From: Streptomyces echinatus
GTDB taxonomy: Bacteria > Actinomycetota > Actinomycetes > Streptomycetales > Streptomycetaceae
Direction: 5' to 3'
NCBI RefSeq assembly: GCF_014203595.1
Contig: NZ_JACHJK010000010.1
Location: 124,001-188,000, forward strand
Length of the DNA: 64,000 nucleotides
Made by a program: the position numbers and the translations under genes. Positions 23,938-31,192 of this stretch are shown here, piece after piece. The notes under the pieces were generated by a model. The model did no database searches. It had not been told where the DNA came from and saw only the letters and a program-made list of their open reading frames with translations. How positions within the stretch are numbered: position 1 is the stretch's first letter; every line of letters starts with the position of its first letter.

Positions 23938-25378
23938 CCTCCGCGGCCGGCGTGACCTCCGCGGCCGGCGCGGCCTGCGCCGCCGGCCGGGCCAGCGTCG
24001 AGTGCCGGCGGCCGTAGGCGCCGTAGACCAGCAGGCCCACCACGAGGAACACCGCGAACTGCAGCCAGGTCTGCCAGCCGGTCTCGTACATCAGGTACAG
24101 GCAGAAGCCGACGCCCAGCAGCGGGGCCACCGGGTAGAGCGGCACCCGGAAGCTGCGGTCGAGGCCCGGTTCGCGGCGGCGCAGCGCGATCACCACGATG
24201 TTGACGACGGCCATGATGGCGAGCGTGCCGATGGTGCACAGGTTCATCACGGCGTCGAGGGAGGCGAAGGCCGCCGGGACCGCGAAGACGACCGCGACGA
24301 TCAGCGTGCCGGCGACCGGCGTGGACGTCCTCGGGGACACCTTCTCGAAGACGCGCGGGATCAGTCCGTCCCGGGACATCGACATCAGGATGCGGGTCTG
24401 GCCGTACATCACGGCGAGGACCACGGAGGCGATGGCGACGACCGCGCCGAAGGCGATGACGCCGCCGCCGACGGCGGAGCCGGTGACCTCGTTGACGACG
24501 TAGGAGAGCGCGGCGGGGCGCCCGGCCACCTGGTCGCCGCCGATGGCGCCGATCGCGGCGAGCGCGACCGCGCAGTAGAGCAGGGTGACCAGGCCCATGC
24601 AGACGAGGATCGCGACCGGGATGTGCCGGCGGGGGTTCTTGGCCTCCTCGCCGGCGGTGGTGATCGCGTCGAAGCCGATGTAGGAGAAGAAGGCGGCGGT
24701 GGTGCCCGCGCCGATGCCGCCGAGGCCGGCCGGGGAGAACGGGGTGAGGTTGCCGTCCTTGAAGGCGCTGTAGCCGATGGCGCAGAAGGCGAGCAGGATC
24801 ACGAGCTTCACGGCGGCCATGGCGGCCGTGGCCCGGGCGCTCTCCCGCACGCCGCGCACCAGCAGCAGGGAGGCCATGGCGATGACGATCACCGCCGGGA
24901 GGTTGACGACCCCGCCGTCGCCGGGGCCGGCGGACAGGGCGGCCGGGAGCTGCCAGCCGGTGAGGCTGTGCAGCAGCTCGTTGACGTACTGGCTCCAGCC
25001 GACCGCGACGGCCGAGATGGAGATGCCGTACTCCAGCAGCAGGCACCAGCCGACGAGGAAGGCGGTGGACTCGCCGAGGCCGGCGTAGGCGAAGGAGTAC
25101 GAGGAGCCCGAGACCGGGATCGCGCCGCCCAGCTCCGCGAAGGAGAAGGCGGTGAAGACGCAGGTCAGGGCGGCGAGGATGAACGAGACGACGACGGCCG
25201 GGCCGGCCTGGGCCACCGAGTCGGAGAGACCGACGAAGATGCCGGTGCCGACGATGGCGCCGACGCCGAAGCAGATGAGCTGGAAGAGGCCCATGGTGCG
25301 CTTCAGGCCGTGTCCCTCACGGTCGGCGCCGGATTCGGCGACGAGCAGCTGCGGGGACTTGATGCGGGGAGCGGGCAT
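23897..25378 (-). CDS. APC-family amino acid permease (cationic amino acid transporter-like)
   Basis: A 493-residue membrane protein with about 12 helices. The first helix GLFQLICFGVGAIVGTGIFVGL carries the GxGxxVGxGIF substrate motif of APC/CAT transporters, followed by FAELGGAIPVSGSSYSFAY. The C-terminus has a duplicated AAEVTP segment. It is the third minus-strand gene after arcA and argF, so import of arginine or arginine/ornithine exchange is plausible. The argF-permease gap is 111 bp and may hold a promoter. Confidence 0.82.
   Translation of the reverse strand: MPAPRIKSPQLLVAESGADREGHGLKRTMGLFQLICFGVGAIVGTGIFVGLSDSVAQAGPAVVVSFILAALTCVFTAFSFAELGGAIPVSGSSYSFAYAGLGESTAFLVGWCLLLEYGISISAVAVGWSQYVNELLHSLTGWQLPAALSAGPGDGGVVNLPAVIVIAMASLLLVRGVRESARATAAMAAVKLVILLAFCAIGYSAFKDGNLTPFSPAGLGGIGAGTTAAFFSYIGFDAITTAGEEAKNPRRHIPVAILVCMGLVTLLYCAVALAAIGAIGGDQVAGRPAALSYVVNEVTGSAVGGGVIAFGAVVAIASVVLAVMYGQTRILMSMSRDGLIPRVFEKVSPRTSTPVAGTLIVAVVFAVPAAFASLDAVMNLCTIGTLAIMAVVNIVVIALRRREPGLDRSFRVPLYPVAPLLGVGFCLYLMYETGWQTWLQFAVFLVVGLLVYGAYGRRHSTLARPAAQAAPAAEVTPAAEVTPADAEPESQAV
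23931..23966. repeat. 18-bp tandem repeat, two copies
   Basis: Two exact copies of an 18-bp unit (GGCGTGACC then TCCGCGGCC) encode the duplicated AAEVTP in the permease tail and contain the stop of the convergent HATPase gene. Confidence 0.85.
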
Positions 25379-25489
25379 TGCGGGTGGTGCTCGTTTCTGG
25401 TGGTGCGGGCAGCCGTGGTGCGGCTGCGGCGGCGGCTCCGGAGTGGGTGGTTCCGGGCCGCCGGTCAGGATACGGCCTGGTGAGCCGGG

Positions 25490-26512
25490 TCAGGCAAGGC
25501 TTTCGCGGGCGAGTGTGGCCACCAGCACGGCCTTGATGGTGTGCAGGCGGTTCTCGGCCTCGTCGAAGACGACCGAGTGGGCGGACTCGAAGACCTCGTC
25601 CGTGACCTCCAGCGAGCGCAGGCCGTGCGTCTCGAAGATGCGCTGTCCGACCGCGGTGCCGAGGTCGTGGAAGGCCGGCAGGCAGTGCAGGAACTTCACG
25701 TCCGGGTTGCCGGTCGCGCGCAGGACGTCCATGGTCACGGCGTAGGGGGTGAGGGCCGTGATCCGCTCGTCCCACACCTCCGCGGGCTCGCCCATGGAGA
25801 CCCAGACGTCGGTGGCGACGAAGTCGGCGCCCGCGACGCCCTCGGCGACGTCCTCGGTGAGGGTGACACGGGCGCCGCCGGCGGCGGCGAGCTCCCGGGC
25901 GCGGTCGATGACCTCCTGGGCGGGCCAGTAGGACTTCGGGGCGACGATCCGTACGTCCATGCCGAGCAGGGCGCCGGTGATCAGGTAGGAGTTGCCCATG
26001 TTGAAGCGGGCGTCGCCGAGGTAGGCGAAGGAGATCTTCCGCAGCGGCTTGGCGCTGTGCTCGGTCATGGTGAGCACGTCGGCGAGCATCTGGGTGGGGT
26101 GCCAGTCGTCGGTGAGGCCGTTGTAGACGGGCACGCCGGCGTACGCGGCCAGCTCCTCGACCTTGGCCTGGCTGTCGCCCCGGTACTCGATGGCGTCGAA
26201 CATCCGGCCCAGCACGCGGGCGGTGTCCTTCACCGACTCCTTGTGTCCCATCTGCGAGCCGGACGGATCGAGGTAGGTCGTGTGGGCGCCCTGGTCGGCC
26301 GCGGCGACCTCGAACGCGCAGCGGGTGCGCGTCGAGGTCTTCTCGAAGATCAGCGCGATGTTCCGCCCGCGCAGGTGCCGGGTCTCGGTCCCGGCCTTCT
26401 TGGCGGCCTTCAGCTCGGCCGCCAGCTCGACCAGGCCGCGGAACTCCTCCTCGGTGAAGTCCAGCTCCTTGAGGAAGTGGCGGCCGGCGAGGGCGGTCGG
26501 GACTGTCGCCAT
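25490..26512 (-). CDS. argF: Ornithine carbamoyltransferase
   Basis: A 340-residue carbamoyltransferase. STRTR at residues 60-64 binds carbamoyl phosphate; DDWHPTQMLAD, the ornithine-binding MGEPAEVW region and HCLPA near residue 276 complete the active site. It forms citrulline from ornithine or runs in reverse. It sits 62 bp after arcA, which suggests arginine deiminase pathway use; in S. coelicolor the gene beside arcA is, as I recall, the main argF, so it may serve both directions. No carbamate kinase gene follows. Direct repeats of TCTATAC lie at 26554 and 26574, just upstream. Confidence 0.93.
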   Translation of the reverse strand: MATVPTALAGRHFLKELDFTEEEFRGLVELAAELKAAKKAGTETRHLRGRNIALIFEKTSTRTRCAFEVAAADQGAHTTYLDPSGSQMGHKESVKDTARVLGRMFDAIEYRGDSQAKVEELAAYAGVPVYNGLTDDWHPTQMLADVLTMTEHSAKPLRKISFAYLGDARFNMGNSYLITGALLGMDVRIVAPKSYWPAQEVIDRARELAAAGGARVTLTEDVAEGVAGADFVATDVWVSMGEPAEVWDERITALTPYAVTMDVLRATGNPDVKFLHCLPAFHDLGTAVGQRIFETHGLRSLEVTDEVFESAHSVVFDEAENRLHTIKAVLVATLARESLA

Positions 26513-26574
26513 GGCGGGCGCTCCAGAGGTCGGGCTACAGAGGACTATGGAAGTCTATACGATCCTTCACATTT

Positions 26575-27798
26575 CTATACAGCGTCCCGTGCCACCGGAC
26601 AGCTCATGCAGCGGGGCCCGCCCCGCCCCCTGCCCAGTTCGCTGCCCGGGATCTCGATCACCTCGATGCCCTGCTTGCGCAGATGGGTGTTGGTGGTGGA
26701 GTTCCGCTCGTAGGCCACGACGACCCCGGGTTCGACGGCGAGGACGTTGCAGCCGTCGTCCCACTGCTCGCGTTCGGCGGCGTGCACGTCCTGCGTGGCG
26801 GTCAGCACCCGGATCTCGCCGAGGCCGAGCGCGGCCGCGATCGCCCGGTGCATGTGCTCCGGGGGATGGTCGGTGACCTTCAGCTCCCGTTCGCCGACAC
26901 CCGGCTCGATGGTGTACGAGCGGAGCATGCCGAGCCCGGCGTACTGGGTGAAGGTGTCGCCGTCGACCATGGTCATCACCGTGTCGAGGTGCATGAAGGC
27001 GCGCCGCTTGGGCATGTCGAGCGCGACGATGGTGCGCGCGGAGCCGGCCGCGAACAGCTTGTGCGCCAGCATCTCCACGGCCTGCGGGGTGGTGCGCTCG
27101 CTCATGCCGATCAGGACGGCCCCGCTGCCGATCACCAGGACGTCACCGCCCTCGATGGTGGAGGGGTAGTCCGCCTGCCCCCTGGACCACACATGGAACG
27201 TCTCGTCACGGAACAGGGGGTGGTGGCGGTAGATCGCCTCGAAGTGGACCGTCTCGCGCTGCCGGGCGGGCCGGCGCATGGCGTTGATGGAGACGCCGTC
27301 GTAGATCCACGCCGAGGTGTCCCGGGTGAACAGGTGGTTGGGCAGCGGGGGCAGGAGGAAGTCGTCCAGGTCCATGACGTGGAAGCGGACGGAGGCCGGT
27401 TCCGCGTGGGCGTCCAGGAACTCCCGCTTCGTCATGCCGCCGACGAGTGCCTCGGCCAGCTCGCCCGGGGTCATCCGGTCGAAGGCGGCGCGCAGGTGGT
27501 CGGTCGCGAGGGGGCCGTACTCCTTCTCGTCGAAGACCCGGTCCAGGACGAGCGTGCGGGCGTCGGGGAGCGCCAGGGTCTCGGCGAGCAGGTCCCCGAA
27601 GAGATGGACGACGACCCCCCGGTCGCGCAGTACGTCGGCGAACCCGTCGTGCTCGGCGCGCGCCCGGCGCACCCAGAGCACGTCGTCGAAGAGCAGGGCG
27701 TCCTTGTTGCTGGGGGTGAGCCTTTTGAGCTCGAGATCAGGCCGGTGCAGTATGACGCGGCGCAGCCGCCCGGCCTCTGAGTCGACATGGAATCCCAT
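26575..27798 (-). CDS. arcA: Arginine deiminase
   Basis: A 407-residue guanidine deiminase. Active-site signatures are FTRDTSAWI, the EGGDVLVIG segment, HLDTVMTMVD with the catalytic His, and the nucleophile Cys in CMSCPVARD, at about residue 400. It converts arginine to citrulline and ammonia. ATG 27798 follows GGAGG closely. It is followed by argF and an APC permease, giving a short arginine catabolic unit that lacks arcC. The last codons overlap an AT-rich repeat used by the argF promoter region. Confidence 0.94.
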   Translation of the reverse strand: MGFHVDSEAGRLRRVILHRPDLELKRLTPSNKDALLFDDVLWVRRARAEHDGFADVLRDRGVVVHLFGDLLAETLALPDARTLVLDRVFDEKEYGPLATDHLRAAFDRMTPGELAEALVGGMTKREFLDAHAEPASVRFHVMDLDDFLLPPLPNHLFTRDTSAWIYDGVSINAMRRPARQRETVHFEAIYRHHPLFRDETFHVWSRGQADYPSTIEGGDVLVIGSGAVLIGMSERTTPQAVEMLAHKLFAAGSARTIVALDMPKRRAFMHLDTVMTMVDGDTFTQYAGLGMLRSYTIEPGVGERELKVTDHPPEHMHRAIAAALGLGEIRVLTATQDVHAAEREQWDDGCNVLAVEPGVVVAYERNSTTNTHLRKQGIEVIEIPGSELGRGRGGPRCMSCPVARDAV

Positions 27799-27995
27799 GC
27801 CTCCATCCTGACCACCGAGGCCCCGCTTCACCCTCCGCTCGCCGGTTTCCGCGCCCTCGGCTTCCCCTCCCCGTGACGGAAGGCGGCCGGACGGTCCCCC
27901 CACGCGGGCCGCCCGGGGCGACCGGAAGCGTTCCGGAAGCGGGCGGCGGCTGTCCGCGGAAGCGGCAGCCGGTCTTTGCTGGGGGCGTGACCGGA

Positions 27996-29384
27996 TCAGC
28001 CGACGCCGGTCGGCCCGAGTGCCGGCCCCCGCTCGTCCACCCCGCGCAGGAAGGCCTCGACCGCCGGCAGATCGGTCCGCTCCAGATCGGCGGCGCGCAG
28101 GACGACGCGCAGCTCGGAGCAGACCGCGGGGTCGTGGCGCAGGCTGTGGGTGAAGGTCTCGACGATCAGCAGCAGCAGCTGGGTGCGGTCGAGTTCGACG
28201 AGCCGGGACAGGCCCGCGCCGATCAGCGGTATCGCCACCGGCTTGAACAGGCCGTGCAGGGCGACCGAGGTCCACAGGCGTTCCAGGCTGAACCGCAGGT
28301 CCGCCGGCGCGGACCGGGCGCGCAGGTCGTTGCCGAGCCGGGAGTAGGCGAGGGCGAAGACCCGGCGTTTGCCGACGGGGACCGCCACCGCCGTACCGAT
28401 CGGGTAGCGGGTGCGGCGGCCGCGCCGCTTGTCCCGGACGCTCTCCGTGGCGAGCGGGGTGAACTCCTTCAGCCCGCGCCGCAGTTTGTCGTCCAGGAGC
28501 CGGTGCCGGCCCTCGAAGAGCCGGTCGACCAGCTGGCCCTGCACACTCTCCCGGCTGATCACGACGTCGTCGGCGAAGGTGTCGAAGGTGTCGGAGAACC
28601 CCACGACCAGATTGGCGTCGTCCTGGTCGAACAGGTCACCGCGCACCACGACGACGTCCACCCGCAGCCCGCGCAGGGTGTGGCGCAGCAGTTCGTCGCC
28701 GTGCCGCTCGCGCAGCCGGGCGCCCAGCCGGGCGAGGGTGGCGGCGGCCTCCGGGTCGTCCGGCCGTTCCCGGGCGTTCTGTTCGGCCACCGGCAGGGCG
28801 AGGTCGTAGCGGCCCAGCGCGATGTGCCCGGCGATCAGTTCCCGCAGCGCGGTCTCCCGGAGCTGGGTCAGCCGCCGGGCCGGCGCCCGCGCGAACTCCT
28901 CGTCCTGCACCCCGGTCAGCGGCCGGCCGTGCCAGAGCCGCAGGGCGTCCGCGAGCAGCCGGACCGCCGAGGCCGGCGCCGCGCTGAGCGCGTCGCCCAC
29001 CAGGCGGGTGAACTCGGCGCTGTCCAGCTCGTCCTCGGACAGGTCGAGGCGGTAGGTGCTCTCGACACCGCGCGCGGTCGGCAGCTGTCCGGTGTGCACG
29101 ATCCGGGCGCCGTGTCCCGGCCCGGCCTGCTCGAAGGCGCGCCGCAGCTCCACGATCCGCTTCTGCACCTCGTTGCGGTTGCGCAGGTCCTGGTGCGGCA
29201 GATCCACGGTCGGCCGCCAGACGTCCCGGTACAGTCGGCGCGCGGTCACGGCTTCGCCGTCGGCGGCGATCAGGCGGGCCAGCAACCGGGCGGTGAGCGG
29301 GGTGAGGTGTACCGCGGCGCCGTTCACGTCCAGCCGGACGGGGCCCAGGACACTCACCCGTATGCACGGTGTACGGGTCTGCAC
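27996..29384 (-). CDS. SARP-like (winged helix + BTAD) regulator fused to a ThsA-type macro domain
   Basis: A 462-residue protein with three parts. Residues about 8-95 are an OmpR-type winged helix as in SARPs (RVSVLGPVRLDVNGAAVHL, NRNEVQKRIVELRRAFE). Residues about 110-215 are BTAD/TPR-like helices (LLADALRLWHGRPL, ETALRELIAGHIALGRYDLAL). Residues about 228-455 are a macro-like domain (DVVVVRGDLFDQD, LVVGFSDTFDT, SVQGQLVDRLF, FALAYSRLGNDL, IPLIGAGLSRL) paralogous to the product of the divergent gene. Macro domains bind ADP-ribose-type ligands, so this may be a transcription factor gated by a nucleotide signal. The GTG start has GGAGGGGG upstream; the first 75 bp face the neighbour's leader. 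Confidence 0.75.
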   Translation of the reverse strand: MQTRTPCIRVSVLGPVRLDVNGAAVHLTPLTARLLARLIAADGEAVTARRLYRDVWRPTVDLPHQDLRNRNEVQKRIVELRRAFEQAGPGHGARIVHTGQLPTARGVESTYRLDLSEDELDSAEFTRLVGDALSAAPASAVRLLADALRLWHGRPLTGVQDEEFARAPARRLTQLRETALRELIAGHIALGRYDLALPVAEQNARERPDDPEAAATLARLGARLRERHGDELLRHTLRGLRVDVVVVRGDLFDQDDANLVVGFSDTFDTFADDVVISRESVQGQLVDRLFEGRHRLLDDKLRRGLKEFTPLATESVRDKRRGRRTRYPIGTAVAVPVGKRRVFALAYSRLGNDLRARSAPADLRFSLERLWTSVALHGLFKPVAIPLIGAGLSRLVELDRTQLLLLIVETFTHSLRHDPAVCSELRVVLRAADLERTDLPAVEAFLRGVDERGPALGPTGVG

Positions 29385-29458
29385 GCGCCTCGCCCCCTCC
29401 GCCGCGTGACGTCCCGTCAGCAGTGCTCTCAGCGTACCAAGTCGCCCTGGAGGCAAGC

Positions 29459-30373
29459 ATGCGGTTCACCGGCCCGCGCCCGTCGTCACGGTCCGCGCGG
29501 CCCCGTCTCCCGCGGTCGTGGCGCGGGCGGCGGGTGTTCACGGGCAGTGTGCTGGCGGCCTTCGGCGGGGTGTCGGCCGTCGTGCAGTTCACCGGCCAGC
29601 TGTTCCCGGACGCCGTGTCCCGGCCCGGCCTGGTGCTGGCCGGTTCCGTGACCCTGTGCCTGGCCTGGGGGTTGCTCCGGGCGCGCCCTCAGGCGGCCGT
29701 CCGGCAGGAGTTCGCGCGTCCGGGGATGACGGTGGTGGTCGAGGAGGGGGACCTCTTCGAGCAGCCGGGCCAGCTGGTGGTGGGGTTCACCGACACCTTC
29801 GACACCCTGATGGACGACGGTGTCGTCATCAACGACGACAGTGTGCAGGGCCAGTTGCTCGCACGCCGCTACGCGGGGGACGCCCGCCGGCTGGACGCGG
29901 AGCTGGCCGACGCGCTGGCGGGGGTGGTCCCGGTGGCGTGGGAGAGCGAGCGGGACAAGCCGCGGGGCAAGCGCGCGCGGTATCCGGTGGGCACGGTCGC
30001 CGTCCTCGGTACCCGGCCCGACCTGGTCTTCGCCGTCGCCTACAGCCGGATGGGCAACGACTGTGTGGCCTCCTCCAAGGTCCAGGACCTGTGGCTCGGC
30101 CTGGACCGGCTGTGGGACGCCGTCCACCGGCACGGCCAGCTGGAACGCGTCACCATGCCGTTGACCGGCGCGGGGCTCGCCCGGCTGCACGACCTGGACG
30201 AGGACAGCCTGCTGCGGCTGATCCTGCTGTCCTTCGTCGTGCACTCCTGGGAGCGGATGGTCTGCCGCGAGCTGCGGGTGGTGGTCCGCCCCGGCGAGCT
30301 GGGGCGGATCGACCTGCCGGAGACCGGCGCGTTCCTGGCGGGCCTGGCGGCGGGCGCCCGGCGCCACGTCTGA
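29459..30373 (+). CDS. Two-helix membrane macro-domain protein (ThsA macro / DUF6430-like effector)
   Basis: A 304-residue protein. Residues about 26-46 and 54-72 are two membrane helices (VFTGSVLAAFGGVSAVVQF, LVLAGSVTLCLAWGLL). Residues about 88-300 are a macro-like domain with GDLFEQPGQLVVGFTDTFDT, SVQGQLLARRY, VFAVAYSRMGND and PLTGAGLARL. Two transmembrane helices plus this macro type is the architecture I know for the effector of type II Thoeris defence, where a TIR-made ADP-ribose derivative triggers membrane damage. The ATG has GGAGG 6 bases upstream. It faces the TIR gene convergently across a terminator and is divergent from the BTAD-macro gene. Confidence 0.78.
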   Translation: MRFTGPRPSSRSARPRLPRSWRGRRVFTGSVLAAFGGVSAVVQFTGQLFPDAVSRPGLVLAGSVTLCLAWGLLRARPQAAVRQEFARPGMTVVVEEGDLFEQPGQLVVGFTDTFDTLMDDGVVINDDSVQGQLLARRYAGDARRLDAELADALAGVVPVAWESERDKPRGKRARYPVGTVAVLGTRPDLVFAVAYSRMGNDCVASSKVQDLWLGLDRLWDAVHRHGQLERVTMPLTGAGLARLHDLDEDSLLRLILLSFVVHSWERMVCRELRVVVRPGELGRIDLPETGAFLAGLAAGARRHV

Positions 30374-30398
30374 CCCGTCACACACGGTACGGCGCCGA

Positions 30399-30448
30399 GC
30401 GGTACGGGCCCGCCCCCCGACTGTGGACGTCCACCGGGCCCGTACCGC
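30399..30448. terminator. Convergent terminator between macro and TIR genes
   Basis: A 14-bp perfect stem (GCGGTACGGGCCCG and its complement) with a 22-base loop, between stops at 30373 and 30452. Confidence 0.8.
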
Positions 30449-30451
30449 GGC

Positions 30452-31192
30452 TCAGCGGGCCGGCGCCGTTCCCCGCCCGGTGCGGGTGTACGCCGACAGG
30501 TGCCGGTACGGCCAGGTCTGGAGCCAGTCGGAGCGGGTGTCGTCGACGGTGCAGCCCGCCAGCTTCAGCCGCTCGGCGATCTTGCGCAGGGCGCCCTCCG
30601 AGCCGTCGAACCGGATGACGTTCCGGCCCGCGATGTCGGCGATCGTGCGCAGCTCCCCGACCTCCACCATCAGCGTCCGCTCCGGGTAGGCCATCAGCAC
30701 CATGCCCAGCTCGATGAGCACGTTGGGCCGGGGCTGACCGGTCGGCTCGGTCTCGTACGGCGGTTCGCTCCTGCCGCGCAGGTCCGGGTGGAGCTGGACG
30801 ACGTCGTCCGGGGTGAGCAGCACGAGGGCCGCCTGGGCCAGCTCGGGGGCCTTGCCGACGACCTCCCCGAGGAAGGGGGCCGTCTTGCCGGTGGCCCTGA
30901 CCAGGTCCTCCCACTCCAGCGGGTGCAGATCGAGCAGGCGCAGCAGGTCGAACATCCTCAGCCGCACCTCCTCGTCGCGCCCGTGGACCACGAAGACGTT
31001 GCGGCGGCGGTCCGGCGAGGGGACGTCCCGGTCCGGGCGGGCGTCCGGGGCGGCGGCCGGAGGTGCGCCGTAGTAGTTCTGCGTACCGGAGTTGGTGGTG
31101 TTGTTGTCGCCGGTGACGAAGCTGTTGTTGCGCCCGAAGTCGTTCCTGCTCCCGTAGTCGCTGCTGTTGCCGCCCGCGGAGGTGTGCGTCAT
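30452..31192 (-). CDS. TIR-like NAD-consuming or nucleotide-binding protein with N-terminal amyloid-like motif
   Basis: A 246-residue protein. Residues 1-40 are rich in Asn, Ser, Thr and Gly, with the motif NNSFVTGDNNTTNSGTQN at 22-39. Residues 41-63 are a Pro/Arg linker. Residues about 64-215 are a TIR-like domain of the type also called predicted nucleotide-binding (NVFVVHGRDEEVR, LVLLTPDD, PNVLIELG with candidate catalytic Glu161). TIR domains of this type cleave NAD or make ADP-ribose-derived signals. The start overlaps the upstream gene's stop by 4 bases, and that upstream protein ends in almost the same Asn-rich motif. The pairing suggests recruitment by amyloid templating. Confidence 0.8.
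   Translation of the reverse strand: MTHTSAGGNSSDYGSRNDFGRNNSFVTGDNNTTNSGTQNYYGAPPAAAPDARPDRDVPSPDRRRNVFVVHGRDEEVRLRMFDLLRLLDLHPLEWEDLVRATGKTAPFLGEVVGKAPELAQAALVLLTPDDVVQLHPDLRGRSEPPYETEPTGQPRPNVLIELGMVLMAYPERTLMVEVGELRTIADIAGRNVIRFDGSEGALRKIAERLKLAGCTVDDTRSDWLQTWPYRHLSAYTRTGRGTAPAR
31076..31144 (-). repeat. Amyloid-like motif coding repeat, copy 1 (in TIR gene)
   Basis: A 69-bp stretch encoding residues 17-39 of the TIR protein. It matches 31234-31302 at 61 of 69 bases in my hand alignment. Confidence 0.85.
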
